Shown here one piece after another: positions 10,354 to 20,985 of a DNA stretch of 64,000 nucleotides. How positions within the stretch are numbered: position 1 is the first letter of the stretch; every line of letters begins with the position of its first letter. Below the pieces are notes generated by a model. It ran no database searches, was not told the DNA's origin, and saw only the letters and a program-made list of their open reading frames with translations. The DNA comes from Lithodes maja (taxonomy: Eukaryota; Arthropoda; Malacostraca; Decapoda; Lithodidae), in contig JBAKBP010003170.1 in the NCBI GenBank assembly GCA_037953745.1, positions 1-64,000 of the forward strand, given 5' to 3'. The translations under genes were made by a program, and so were the position numbers.

Positions 10354-11421
10354 TAACCCTTAAAGATCGGGGGCGGACTTAAGTCCGCCTCCAATTTGTA
10401 GCAAGTTAGGAGCATTATTAAGGTTTTTAACCTAACAAGTGCGCATGGGGGTAATTGAAAACGTCCCCCTGTGCTGACGTATTTGAGGTGTTTCCGTCAC
10501 TAAAATATTCATTGTACCATTAATAGCATTAATAATTATCCATATGCGCCTATTATGGGTTGATTATAAAGGTATTAACCTGAAACAACAATAAAACGAG
10601 TGAAAACAGCGTTTGGATGGTCAAAATCGGAGATATAGCCCGCGAGTTGTATAATGTATGGGTGAGGCAAACTGCTTTCCCGCCAATTTCCCCCAAGGCC
10701 ACTGAGACACAGTCGATCGATACTCTCTCTCTCTCTCTTGCACTCGCTTGCCATCAGTGATGACAACACCCTGCTTGCAACTCGCTAATGTTAGCACGAA
10801 AATATACCTCAGAATAAGGGAATAATAGGGAAAATAGGTGATAACTGAAGGAGAGGAGGAAAGTGGGGAAGGAGGGGAGGTAGAGGACTGAGATTTTGCA
10901 TGGCCCAGGGGCCAAAAAAAAAAAAAAAATAAAAAAAAAATAAAAAAAAAAAAAAAAAAAAAATTCGATGTCAAAAGTTGATTTTTTATTTTACTTACTC
11001 TCAAGAGTCTTCCCGCAGTCCGCCGGGGGAACTCTTAAGAGTCTCCCCACAGCTCCCGGGTTAAAGGGTTAAAATAGAGTGCAAATGGCTGGGAGCGCAG
11101 CGGGCCAAACAGCCGACTCCCAGGGCTTACCGCCGCCCACTAACTCATGTTCCCTCTGTTCTGGAGAGGCCGGCAGCGTTGCTAGTAGTGAGCGTAGTGG
11201 GAAAAAATATGCCGCTATACGCTAAACTCCCATGTTAGTGGTAACACTGCATGAGAACGACGAGTACTACGTAGCTCGTTCTGGTCTCATTTTGAAGCTT
11301 TTAGTGCCTAGTTTTTTGCTGAATACAGTATATTTCTTTTCGTGCAGATACTTGATTTATCATTCAGGAGGGCCTGAATATGCCCAAATAAGCCCAAAAC
11401 CCCCCACTAGACAAGGGTTAA
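10354..11421. mobile_element. TTAA element family 3, carrying family 1 copy B
   Basis: Bounded by TTAA at 10354-10357 and 11418-11421. The left end is TTAACCCTTAAAGATCGGGG and the reverse-complemented right end is TTAACCCTTGTCTAGTGGGG, so TTAACCCTT is shared. About 430 bp belong to this element; the rest is nested family 1 copy B. Removing 10354-11417 gives a continuous LINE-A frame (NLSI joined to NTNTVPAELK), which supports the boundaries. There is no transposase. Confidence 0.8.
10427..11064 (-). mobile_element. TTAA MITE family 1, copy B
   Basis: Inverted copy of 8887-9520, bounded by TTAA at 10427-10430 and 11061-11064, lying inside the family 3 element. Its A/T homopolymer tract is about 60 bp long. 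Confidence 0.92.
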
Positions 11422-11735
11422 TTGACAGGTTGACAGGAGGTGAAGAAGGTGTTGAAGTAGGTTGAAATTTGTCGTTTATCGTGGCAAACCTGATCATTAA
11501 TGTTGAGAGCAATATTAGTGTTAGACGAATCCCTTACCTTGTTGCTGTAGCCTGTTGTTTTTAGGTTTTTAGGTGCCTCCATAGTTTCTTTGGGTTATTC
11601 TGATATTCCTCTGCCTTATTGTGGAACTAATTAGTTTTCGCTGATTTGATTTTTCTACTTAGTTTATTCCTGGCCCTGTTGAACTCATGTTTCAGACCTT
11701 GATCCTGTCTATGTTTCACTAGCCTTAAAAACTAC
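11422..11735 (-). pseudogene. LINE-A ORF2, pre-RT region
   Basis: Minus-strand segment between endonuclease and RT of LINE-A. It shows RARNKLSRKIKSAKTN, then NNPKKLWRHLKT and FNTFFTS, a pattern usual upstream of CR1/L2/Jockey RT domains. It contains at least one stop and a frameshift. Homology fades near 11735, the apparent 5' truncation. The 11736-11847 stretch up to the DIRS element holds nothing recognisable. Confidence 0.75.
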
Positions 11736-11847
11736 AAACAAATAATCATCCCCATTTACTAAAATAATAAAAGAAAAGACAAAAGCAAAAGGCTCTCTCC
11801 CAACCTTCCTACAACAAGCTGTACATGAATGGCAATGCATGGAAGTA

Positions 11848-12162
11848 ATTTATTAGTGGCCCCTCCATCATTGACGATTATGCCTATTACATAAGGCCTC
11901 CTCTTCAAATGCTCATTTACCGTAGTTTGAATCTACCGCGCAGAGCATACAAAATTTGAGGAGCCTTCATCATGAGCGCATGCAACCTCACTCATGGTTC
12001 TGTCATTATGAAATTGGGTTCTCACTACGAAAAAACTTCGTAACAAATAATAAATAAAAAGAAAATAAGAATAACTATTCATAAGCTTTCCATAAACTCG
12101 TGGATGTACTTGTGTGGATATTTGACCAGACGCTGACTTCAGGCGTCATACTTCCTTCTTCT
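11848..12162. repeat. DIRS-A1 left inverted terminal repeat
   Basis: About 315 bp, beginning TTTATTAGTGGCCCCTCCAT and ending in CTTCCTTCTTC. It matches 20171 to about 20486 in reverse complement with scattered mismatches. Confidence 0.92.
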
Positions 12163-13749
12163 CTGCTCTGCGCTCAACCTGCCCTGACGTGTCTCCCCAC
12201 GCTCCGCTGATTCCGCATTTGCTGCGTCCCTCGTGAGTTTTTCTCATTTGTTTACTCTGAGATGTATCGAGTAAGGTTAGGATATGCGAAGCAGGAGTGT
12301 CATGGGCGGGTTTCCCGCAGTTCAGTGTATTTGGGTCGTGTGTTTGGGACGCCTATTTCGGGTGTACCCTCGTGGTCCCGTGGTGGACGTGTGAAACATT
12401 TTTCGCGGCTAGCTAGCCTAGTTATTTAGTTGGCTTTAACTACGCGTTATCAGGCTTCTTCTTATCTTTCTGATGAAGTTGCCTTATTTGTTTGTATACT
12501 GACGTTCCTAGCGTATTTTTCTTCACTTAGTGAAGTTTTTTTCTAGGTCCCGAGTCAGTGCATCCCTCTCCCGGGATTTTTTCTACGATGTTGTGATGGC
12601 GGCTGTTCCTGTTGTGATATGATACAGTGCTTTTTGTTTATATTACGACGTGATTAAGTGATATTTCCGTCTGCTTAGGCCTAGCCAGCCAGTCGTAGCT
12701 TTTTACATGTACAAGTGTTATTGATTTATTGTATAAATATGTACTACTGTGTCATGTGTGTCCTGGATTAGTTGTGTTTTGGCTTAATCCAGGGACTATT
12801 TGTGTTTATCAGATTGCGTCTGGTTAGTGTGGGTTGCCTTTTCCAGCGGGTTTTCTCGCTTGCGCCGAGAAAATCCGGCTGGTTGCCGAGTTTTAATCAC
12901 GCGTGGTTAAAATAGGCTAGTTTCCCCCGGCGAGTGGTGGCTTGAGGGCTCTCCAGGAACTGCGTCTCTGTAGTGGAGCCTGTGTTCAGGCTTACTGTGT
13001 GTTTCCCGGCGGGATGGCTATACCCATTTAACTAGGTGTTCATGCGGACACCTGTTGAGTTTAGTTTTTCCCGGTTTTTGCAAAGCCATTGAAAAACTAG
13101 GCTGTTTTGTTTGATTGGTCTTTCCACCCCGGCGATCTTTTGCAAAGAAGAGGGGATAGGAACAATTGGGGTTAACATTAAATTAATTTCACACCCGGCG
13201 GTTGAACCTTGGGAGGGTGGGATTAACGGATTTGCAATTTGTTTTGCAATTTCGATTTGCAATTTGTCGGCCAGACAATTGAGGGATACAATTAGGTATC
13301 GAGGCCTTCGAAATACGGCGATCTATGAAGGCTTCGAGAGAAGTCAGATCAAAAAAAATTAAGATAGGCTTACCCTTTTAACTGCGATATAATAAGGAGG
13401 CCGGCGTCTTAATATGGGTTTCCGGTGAACAAAAAACCACTGGGAAGACTGCGTCATTTCTAAAGATATGCTCGTCTTTATATCATGTCAGAGGATATTC
13501 TTAAATCTTTTGGACAAGTAAAAATATTCTAAAATCTTTACATATGCACCTACAGGGTAACAAGAGGTAATAGTGGTGTATTACGTCTCGTTGCCCGGCG
13601 GTTCATTAACACTTGTGTTAGAACATTTTGGGGTAACCTTATGAGCATTAATTCCTGGAAATTTTCTTTTTTCCAGGGCGGAGTTCCGGCGGGTCAACAG
13701 AGGACCAGGCGAAGCCCGGGGGTGGGTTAGCTTTTTTCCAGTTTCTGTC
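12163..13749 (+). other. DIRS-A1 5' leader, non-coding
   Basis: About 1.6 kb between the left repeat and the gag start without a credible gene. It contains several CCCGGCG/CCGGCG motifs and one copy of a module of about 150 bp (roughly 13160-13330) that is present twice in the other two DIRS-A copies. It is conserved with 36265-37800 and 39554-41081, so it probably carries promoter or RNA-structure functions, but none can be assigned from sequence. Confidence 0.75.
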
Positions 13750-16429
13750 ATGGCTACACTAGACCCTGTTTTTGCTCTGTGCTTAACACCCTCCTGTTCA
13801 GGGATCCCGATTTTTGCTCATACACTGTGCATCAGATGCGTCAAATGCTTAGACCGGTCAAGGGGTTTGTGGGTTACTAAGAATTGTGCTTTTTGTAGTC
13901 AGTTAAGTATCAAAGTCTTACAGCACAATAATCAGGCCGCGGCGGTTGCATTGCGAGAAGTCAGACAACTCCTAACTACTTATGCTACATCAGTGGCTCA
14001 TAAAGCTCTTCAGTGCGATAACATAGTTCTGTGGGAACGATTGAGTGTTGAGCATCCCCCACTTAAACGTACCCCTTCTAAAAGTAGAGTAAATGTGCGT
14101 AAGTCAGCAGAGACTGGGCAGGGTAAAGTGCTTATTCCCTCCCCCGGCACATCTAAGAGATCTCGAGCGCCGACACCCCCGGCGACAGCTTCCAAGTCAG
14201 GGTCAAGGTCCAAGTCAAGGTCTCCCCTCCGACAGCAGACACATAGTCACTCTACTTCACCTTCGAGGAAGAAGAGCAAGGAGGAAAAGTCCAAGGACAG
14301 TCCTAGTGTGAAATCAAAGTCAAGACGAAGTCACAAGTCTTCAAAAAAGGATACTCATGTACGGAAGGCCTCCCGGCGTTTGCTGGAGCCTCGTACCTCG
14401 CTTTCTGCCTCTACTCCCGACATGTCTAATGTCCAATCTGACAGGTCGGGAGTGGAGTCAGAGACTATGGTGGGGGATATACCGGCGGACAGGTTGTCAC
14501 CAGATATTATTCCCAGTTCACATGTACCAGCTTTAGACTTAGAGAGTTCTGCCAGAAGATATAACCCTCTAGAGGGCTCGAGTGAGGGCTCGGTAATTGA
14601 TGTGGTACCTAGCTCACAAGTGAGTTCCGGCCAAGGCCGGGGAGTTTGGAGGTACTCCCAGCCATGGAGTAAAGGCTCACGTCTTTTTCATGCACCACAG
14701 GTAGTGGCAGACGTCCACCGGGACGCTGAGATCCCATCGTCCATCCCGGACTTAACATGGCAGCATGAGGGGGTCCCGGATTCGGCGAGATCCTCTCATG
14801 AGAGGCCGGAGGAAAGGGATGAGGATTCTATTATTTCTGAGATGGAGGTTCAAGAGTCAGGTTCATTGATAGACGACTCTCAGAGTAGGAATGATTCGCA
14901 ACATAGTTCATCCTCTGCTAAATTTGTCACAGCTGATGAAATTAATGGGTTACTAGCGAATGCACTAACTAAGTTTTTTGGCCAGCAGCCGGAGACTCCT
15001 ACAGTTGGTTTGGGAGCTTCCACCACAGCATCGAATGTCCGACCTCTGGCTACTTCCATTGCTTTGGCACAAATTCCGCACCCTCCCCTTGTATCACCTA
15101 CTATTGTTACTAGGCCAACTTCGGCAGCACTGACTACTTCCAATGTGAGAGTAGTAGCAGATGTAAATCCTCCCCCTTTAGACAAGGCACCGATCAGAAA
15201 GGGAGCTATGCCCCTCTTATACGGGCCGGATGAGTCATGGGTAACAATGTTCCCAGCAAAGCCAGAGGTAGCACAATCCACTATGTCAGGGGAGCTTCCG
15301 GTACCACGTGAGTGGGTGATCCAGGGTAATAAATCTAGGAAGTTACATGCTTTAGATATTATGGGAAATATACTTGATGTTAATATTAAGGCCATTCCTA
15401 ACTATTATCACCATGATTATTTTGTGTCTACTTCTACACCTGCCCTACCCCCTGCGTCAGCTTCAAAACTGTTTTCGGACTGGACCAAGCATGACGGTTT
15501 CAATGATATAAAAGCACTGTCAGCTCTAACACCAGAGTTAGATTTAAAGACGTTCACAGACACAGCCGCAAATCCAGTTTTGAAGGTGGTGCAGTTGGGT
15601 CCGGGACCTTGGGTGGAATGGGAAGTGGAGGCTCAGAACTTTGCAACAACTTTTACCTCTAAATCTTCGCACCAAATTCCACAAGAAAGCCATTCTTGGT
15701 TCTCTCTGCCGGTATTCTCTGCCGGCGGAGTTCCCTCTGCTTTATTTGCATTTTTAGCTGCCCCTAAAATTAATCTATGCGAGCTTAAAGATCCCTTTTC
15801 TACACCTTCCACAGCTCACCTAGACCGGGAGTTTAGGCTACGTGGGAAGGCATATAGACTGTTTTCCCAGTATATTGTCACACAACAGGTAGCGAAGTCA
15901 ATGCTAAGATCTGCTCAGGCAATCGCGGAAGCGGAAGTCAGAAAGGCAATCGAACTGTCTAGACGCTTGCTACTCCAGACTTCTATACAGTCACTGGGAG
16001 ATATCCATACAGCCTTGCTAGAGGCGGTGCGGGCAAGACAAGATCTAAGGATGTTTCTCGTGAAGAAGCTCCCGGATAGGATTGCGAATCAAATCCCCTG
16101 TTCTAACTGCCTCTTTAATGTCCCCGAATGTGTGGAGAACAGTGTTCAACATGGCTCAGGCCTTTAAGCACAGTCCCGCCCCATCTAAGAAACCTGCTTT
16201 CAATTTTACCAAGCCCAAACCAGTCGCAAAAGCTCAGCCTGGTGGGGCAAAGCCCTTTCATCTGCCTAAGTCCTCTTCCACCCAAGGTCAGGCTCAGTAC
16301 AGATACAAGCAAGGAAAGTTTTCAGGTAATCATAAAGGACAAAAGTATCAACGACCGGGCCAGGGCCCGTCTCCTGCCAAACCCGGCCAGTCATCTAAGC
16401 ATACACCACCACCACCACCAAAAAACTAG
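13750..16429 (+). pseudogene. DIRS-A1 gag-like protein (frameshifted near 16100)
   Basis: Putative nucleocapsid-type ORF of a DIRS element. The main frame, 13750-16167, starts MATLDPVFALCLTPSCSGIP, with a Cys-rich N-terminus (CxxC pairs at about residues 28-31 and 46-49), an SR/KS-rich basic stretch at about residues 120-215, then a conserved core containing MPLLYGPDESW (about residue 490) and KLFSDW. Near 16100 homology moves to another frame (16082-16429) rich in Lys, Pro and Gln and ending in PPPPPKN, which looks like the real C-terminus; a one-base indel explains this. Related proteins are at 28853-31692 and 61968-64000. Function is inferred from position only. Confidence 0.85.
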
Positions 16430-16464
16430 GGTCTCTCTCACTCCCAGGGCCAGTCTTACGGCGG

Positions 16465-18351
16465 ATGGATCAGAGGGTAGTCCAGCCGGCAAACCCTTGT
16501 CTGCTAACTGGGTCATTCCGGGCGTGTCATCGCGCATGGCCATTAAACACATGGGCGAGGATGGTGGCACGCAAAGGCATCACCTGGCAGTGGCTCCGGC
16601 GACCTCGCTTACGTCAGCCGACAAAGGCAAATTTTGTTCCATTAGAGGTGGAGTCACTGATCCAAGAGATGATCGCCAAGAATGTCATCATCCCAGTCCC
16701 TCAAAATTACCCAGTATTTACGTCCAAACTTTTTCTAGTGCCCAAAAGGGACAGTGTTCAGATGAGGCCGGTCGTAGACCTGTCTTATCTGAACCTCCAT
16801 ATTCACAACGTTTCCTTCCGGATGCTGACAGTGAATCAAATCAGGCTAACACTTCCGCCGGAAGGGTGGATGTGTTCTATAGACCTGACAGACGCGTATT
16901 GGCACGTCCCGGTAAACAAAAGGTTTCAACGATTTCTGTCCTTACGGATAATGCATCAGACTTATGTCTTTCAGAGGATGCCGTTCGGATTGAACCTAGC
17001 ACCTCGCTTATTCACGAAATTAGTCCGGCAAGCCCTGATGCCCATGTTAGAACAAGGGATCAGGATTTTGTGGTATCTAGACGACTGGCTGGTGGTGGCA
17101 GAGACGGAACAGTTATGCATCAATCATGTCAACATAACATTAAATCATGTAAAATCTCTAGGATTTAGGGTAAACCCGGTAAAGTCAAACCTTGTTCCCT
17201 CACGAGTGGTCCAGTGGATAGGGCTGGTCTTGGACACAGCTGCTCTCACTCTGAGTCAGAGTGTGGACAATCGGAACAGGTTTGGCAGGAAACTGTTTAT
17301 GTTTCTTCACAGTCTGACTACGACACGGAGAGTCTGGGAATCTCTGGTCGGCTCTCTCAACTGGATTCAACTAACTGTAAAGTTGGGCCGGTTGAAAGTC
17401 AAACGTTTAATATTGGAGGGCAACAAATTTTTTCCACTATTGCCGGCGGAAACATTATGGCCCATCCCAAAATTAATACACAGCTTATTAGCGGTCTGGG
17501 CGAAGAGGGAAACATTGCACTCGGTCATGTCATGGACCTCTCCTCCGCCGACGGTATGGGTAGACACGGATGCGTCAGGAACGATAGGTTGGGGCTTTCA
17601 GTCAAACCACGGGCATCAGGGTCAAGGGCTTTGGTCCCATTCAGAAACCTCCCACATCAATGTCAAAGAGTTACTAGTCCCCTTGTATTTCCTTCAGGCT
17701 CACGGCTCTACTTTACGGGACAAATCGGTGGCCTTCAGGATGGACAATCTGAATGCGGTTCACTGCATTCAGAAACAAGGGTCAACGAGATCTCGGAAGT
17801 TGCTAAACGTGTCAGAAAAGATTTTTGTTCTAGCCGACAAGCTGAACATTCATCTTCACGCATCTTATCTCCCAGGCGTAGCAAACGTCTGGGCAGACGC
17901 TCTGTCTCGGAGACAGAGCACAACAGTAGAATGGGCGCTCAAGCAAACCATTTTCGACCAAATGATTGCGGAGCCTTACCGTCCACAAGTGGATCTGTTT
18001 GCGTCCAAGGAGACTCACAAACTCCCGCTGTACCTCACCCGCCGGACAATAACGCCGGCGGGAGGACCCGACGCACTGGTGACGGCTTGGAACATGTGGA
18101 GTTCCGTTTATCTGTTTCCGCCACCAGACGCTTCTCTAATGTGGCACGTAGTAAACAAACTACAGGATTATCGGGGCATAGTCTCGTTAATCGCGCCCCT
18201 GTGGCCGGCGCAGTTGTGGTACCAGCAATTGAAAACGTGGTGCCCGAACCCGGTGTCGCTCCCGGTCGGGTATTTCCACTTAGACACGATTGGCAACCTA
18301 GAGACCTCGCTGACTTTTGCATTATGGACATTCAGGAGGCCAAGTGGCTAA
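16465..18351 (+). CDS. DIRS-A1 reverse transcriptase / RNase H
   Basis: 628-residue ORF. RT: LFLVPKRDSVQMRPVVDLS at about residues 90-108, SIDLTDAYWHVPV (first catalytic Asp), FQRMPFGLNLAPRLF, then YLDD at residues 204-207. RNase H: WVDTDASG at 365-372 (catalytic Asp 367 and 369), an RMDN motif, and WADALSR at 476-482. The C-terminal part (VDLFASKETHKLPLY, then LIAPLWPAQLWYQQL) is the block that follows RNase H in DIRS elements and is often described as a Dam-methylase-like region; I cannot confirm a methylase motif. It overlaps the recombinase start by 28 bp. The start is the first ATG after the gag frame closes; use of an upstream frame or recoding cannot be excluded. Confidence 0.92.
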   Translation: MDQRVVQPANPCLLTGSFRACHRAWPLNTWARMVARKGITWQWLRRPRLRQPTKANFVPLEVESLIQEMIAKNVIIPVPQNYPVFTSKLFLVPKRDSVQMRPVVDLSYLNLHIHNVSFRMLTVNQIRLTLPPEGWMCSIDLTDAYWHVPVNKRFQRFLSLRIMHQTYVFQRMPFGLNLAPRLFTKLVRQALMPMLEQGIRILWYLDDWLVVAETEQLCINHVNITLNHVKSLGFRVNPVKSNLVPSRVVQWIGLVLDTAALTLSQSVDNRNRFGRKLFMFLHSLTTTRRVWESLVGSLNWIQLTVKLGRLKVKRLILEGNKFFPLLPAETLWPIPKLIHSLLAVWAKRETLHSVMSWTSPPPTVWVDTDASGTIGWGFQSNHGHQGQGLWSHSETSHINVKELLVPLYFLQAHGSTLRDKSVAFRMDNLNAVHCIQKQGSTRSRKLLNVSEKIFVLADKLNIHLHASYLPGVANVWADALSRRQSTTVEWALKQTIFDQMIAEPYRPQVDLFASKETHKLPLYLTRRTITPAGGPDALVTAWNMWSSVYLFPPPDASLMWHVVNKLQDYRGIVSLIAPLWPAQLWYQQLKTWCPNPVSLPVGYFHLDTIGNLETSLTFALWTFRRPSG

Positions 18352-19304
18352 CACCGTATGGTAGAAACGTGACCGATAAATTCATGAATCAATATACCCA
18401 ATCTAGAAAGAGACAGTATCAATCGCACTGGCAGTCCTTTACTTCTTGGATACTTAGAACAGAACAAACCGTACCTTTGGTGGCTTTGGTTTTTAATTAT
18501 TTAAACTATCTGTTCGAGCAGAAACGTCTATCTGTAGTAACGTTAAAAAATCACTTAACAGCGATTAGGATACCATTCTTTGACCTTACAGGTCTAACCA
18601 TACCACTAGCAGAGGAAACAGGTTTCATGAGAGCATGTTTTAAACTCCGCCCACCTCCCCGTCAGCTCATGCCTACCTGGTCTCTGGACAAAGCGTTGTC
18701 TTTACTTCATTCCCGTCTGTACCAAAATACTGCAGATTTTGACTTACTTTTAAAAAGGGCAGTATTCCTTATGGCTTTGGCTACCGGGAACAGGGTATCT
18801 GAGCTGGCGGCGATGAGCAACACACCTAATTGCATAAGGTTTGGTAGGCTCAATGAGTGTATTCACATTGCACCTTCCCCAGGGTTCATCGCCAAAAATG
18901 AACACAGTGAACACGTGTTTTCAGAGTTGACGGTGCCGGCGTTGAAAAGGGGAAAAGTGCACCATAATTTATGTCCAGTGCAAGCACTAACCAAATATTT
19001 GAGAGTAGCACCTCTGAATCAACAGGGTGCTTTATGGGTATCAAGTATGGGCAAACGCGTAATGAAACGTAAAATAGCTTCTCTCCTAGTCGAAGTCATT
19101 CAAGAGAGTAATCCCGGCGTCGTGGGAAGAGCCCACGATTTACGCAAATGGGCGGCCTCTTTGCGTTTCCTTAAGAATTTTTCTGTTGAGGACATAGCGT
19201 CCACGCACCTGTGGTCCTCTAATCATACGTTTTTGACTCGATACCTTTCAGTAGCTCTAGACAGACCTTCCATGCCATGTATAGCTTTAAGGCAGAGGGT
19301 CTAG
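18324..19304 (+). CDS. DIRS-A1 tyrosine recombinase
   Basis: About 326 residues from the ATG at 18324. The open frame extends further upstream, but there it only shadows the RT ORF. The phage-integrase-type catalytic set is visible: Arg157 in GNRVSELAAMS, His271 and Arg274 in HDLRKWAASL, His295 and Trp297 in THLWSS, and the nucleophile Tyr307 in TRYLSV. The N-terminal half (SRKRQYQSHWQSFTSWI, then LKNHLTAI) resembles a core-binding SAM-like domain. In DIRS elements this enzyme integrates circular cDNA, which explains the lack of target duplications. Confidence 0.94.
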   Translation: MDIQEAKWLTPYGRNVTDKFMNQYTQSRKRQYQSHWQSFTSWILRTEQTVPLVALVFNYLNYLFEQKRLSVVTLKNHLTAIRIPFFDLTGLTIPLAEETGFMRACFKLRPPPRQLMPTWSLDKALSLLHSRLYQNTADFDLLLKRAVFLMALATGNRVSELAAMSNTPNCIRFGRLNECIHIAPSPGFIAKNEHSEHVFSELTVPALKRGKVHHNLCPVQALTKYLRVAPLNQQGALWVSSMGKRVMKRKIASLLVEVIQESNPGVVGRAHDLRKWAASLRFLKNFSVEDIASTHLWSSNHTFLTRYLSVALDRPSMPCIALRQRV

Positions 19305-20170
19305 GTGGCCTCTAAGTCACTTATTGTTTAGATTAAGAAAAGAGGGGGGGGGGGTGCAGTCAGTGTAACATAGGACACCCTAGACCCCGCCGTAGTATGT
19401 GTACGGAGCATACGAGCTGTGATACTGTTTGTAGGTGTTGTGATATAACATTTCTCTGTAGTATTCATTACAGGAAATTGTGCTAAAGTACAATAGTAGT
19501 AAAACAACAATTCTTGTTGTAAGTAGTTTTGGCTGTGAAGCAATATAATTTTAAGAAATCTCAGTAGTTGCGACTGCGAATTTTATTTTTGATGTAAGTA
19601 CTTCTGCATAAGTACAAGAGTTCAGTACTTCTGCGAAAGTACAAGAGTTCATTTTATGTTTGGGTATATTTTTAGGAATATATCCACTAGTTTAATGGGG
19701 TTTATATGTGCACATGTAGACTTATAAGTTTTTATTTTTCACCACTTACTTTAAGTGGGGTGCCTTCTTAACTAGCAGATCTGTGTACAGAGTCTCAGAG
19801 TTAACCTTTTTTTTATCAAACAGGCTTCTTCGAAGCACGCTCCTGCTTGTACCCCTTTTTGTATATGTATGCTGTATAAAGTTTATGCGCAAAAATATAT
19901 ATTTTTTACAAAGTAAGAATACTATGTGGTTGTTTGATTATCTGCTTTTGCTAGAGTTATGATATGATTACGAATGTCCCCCTCCAGTCTTAGATATCAG
20001 GCATAATCGTCAATGATGGAGGGGCCACTAATAAATTATAGGTTTGACTCCTGCAAGGAGATAAAGAAAACCTAATAATCCCCCGTAATCATTGACGACT
20101 GGGGCCCTCCCGACCATCCCCTTCCCATTCGTTGATGCATTAAGGATTTTGGTTTACTTGATATGTCAGT
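19305..20170 (+). other. DIRS-A1 3' untranslated region
   Basis: Non-coding, with a short poly-G run near 19343, paired motifs such as TACTTCTGCATAAGTACA and TACTTCTGCGAAAGTACA (about 19600-19650), and the internal complementary region near its end. It is strongly conserved with 37815-38620 of the non-autonomous copy. Confidence 0.8.
20000..20100. repeat. DIRS-A1 internal complementary region
   Basis: GGCATAATCGTCAATGATGG up to CCACTAATAAA is complementary to the left element end. TATAGGTTTGACTCCTGC up to AAAACCTAATA is complementary to the extreme right end. In the DIRS replication model this region templates joining of the two ends in the circular intermediate. Compared with the 38446-38551 copy, a short block (TTTAGTAGTGGC) is missing. 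Confidence 0.88.
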
Positions 20171-20528
20171 GAAGAAGGAAGTATGACGCCTGAAGTCAGC
20201 ATCTGGTCAAATATCCACACAAGTACATCCACGAGTATATGGAAAGCTTATGAATAGTTATTCTAATTTTCTTTTTATTTATTATTTGTTACAAAGTTTT
20301 TTCGTAGTGAGAACCCAATTTCATAATGACAGAACCATGAGTGAGGTTGCGTGCGCTCATGATGAAGGCTCCTCAAATTTGTTATGCTCTGCGTGGTAGA
20401 TTCAAACTACAGTAAATGAGCGTTTGAAGAGGAGGCCTTATGTAATAGGCATAATCGTCAATGATTACGGGGCCACTACTAAATATTAGGTTTTCTTTAT
20501 CTCCTTGCAGGAGTCAAACCTATAATTT
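20171..20528. repeat. DIRS-A1 right inverted terminal repeat with extension
   Basis: Reverse complement of 11848-12162 up to about 20486, plus a terminal extension of about 42 bp (TTCTTTATCTCCTTGCAGGA, then GTCAAACCTATAATTT) that the left end lacks but the internal complementary region matches. Confidence 0.88.
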
Positions 20529-20631
20529 AACTACATTTAAGTCCTTGCAAGAAACTGGCAGTAACAACCACCCAAAGTTCCAGTTAACATAATACACAGA
20601 CCTAAGTCTGGTCACTTGAGGATCAATACAA

Positions 20632-20985
20632 TACAACAATCAGTGTTCTTCAGAGCTCTCTCAGTGCATACCCCATCCCTTGCAGCGAGTGCAAGGCACC
20701 TGCCTTTCAACACAGTCCCACTCCAATTCTTTCAAATACTCTCCAACCCAAGAATTAGCAGATTTTCTCAGTTTATGTTCTACTCAATTAGTGAGTTCTG
20801 GAACTCTCTCCCTAAATTAAGCTTTCCTTAATCCTATGACTTATACTGCTTTAAACTTCGTGTGTCAAGGCATTTTGACCTTAACGCCCCTTGAATTTGG
20901 CTATCTGTCACTCCTTTGGCTTTGGCGGAGACACTCGTTACAGGCAGCCTGCCTTTTGTTTCCTTCATATACATAGAGCAAAAAA
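20632..20985 (+). pseudogene. LINE-B 3' fragment, decayed
   Basis: Plus-strand relic matching the C-terminus and 3' UTR of the LINE at 25199-26815. The peptide FYSISEFWNSLPKLSFP corresponds to FYSTSELWNSLPESVFP there, and the following bases (CTTCGTGTGTCAAGGCATTT) match CTCCGTGTGTCCAGGCATTT. It ends at a short A-rich tail near 20985. 5'-truncated. Confidence 0.8.

Larger units (their letters stand above)
2791..11735 (-). mobile_element. LINE-A: non-LTR retrotransposon split by three insertions
   Basis: Minus-strand LINE whose pieces are 11422-11735, 10254-10353, 4580-5229 and 2791-3807, from N-terminal side to 3' end. Removing each insertion with one copy of its target duplication keeps the reading frame open across the join, which shows the pieces belong to one copy. 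The 3' end is a (TAT/ATT)n tail at 2791-2842 preceded on the minus strand by AATAAA-like sequence. The RT has NYRP, AFD, GVPQGS and YADD boxes and a conserved C-terminal region, so it belongs to the CR1/L2/Jockey group; the exact clade is uncertain. The 5' end is truncated near 11735 and no endonuclease is seen. Confidence 0.85.
11848..20528 (+). mobile_element. DIRS-A1: DIRS1-like tyrosine-recombinase retrotransposon
   Basis: An 8.7-kb element with the standard DIRS1 plan: left and right inverted terminal repeats, a gag-like ORF, an RT/RNase H ORF, an overlapping tyrosine recombinase ORF, and an internal complementary region near the 3' end that matches both outer ends. There is no LTR, no integrase and no visible target duplication, as expected for elements that integrate a circular intermediate by recombinase. 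One gag frameshift near 16100 is the main defect; RT and recombinase catalytic residues are present. Two relatives lie at 35954-38977 and 39243-64000. Confidence 0.93.

Noticed and set aside
11073..11220. LINE-A coding sequence directly right of MITE copy B
   Set aside because: A frame can be read into LINE-A here by chance, but the outer TTAA pair at 10354 and 11418 gives a better in-frame join with conserved LINE sequence.
17214..18323. Upstream extension of the DIRS-A1 recombinase frame
   Set aside because: It is the out-of-frame shadow of the RT/RNase H ORF; recombinase homology starts at about 18324.
20487..20528. Splice acceptor in the DIRS-A right extension (TTCTTTATCTCCTTGCAG)
   Set aside because: It looks like an acceptor but is fully explained as part of the terminal extension matched by the internal complementary region; no partner donor is evident.
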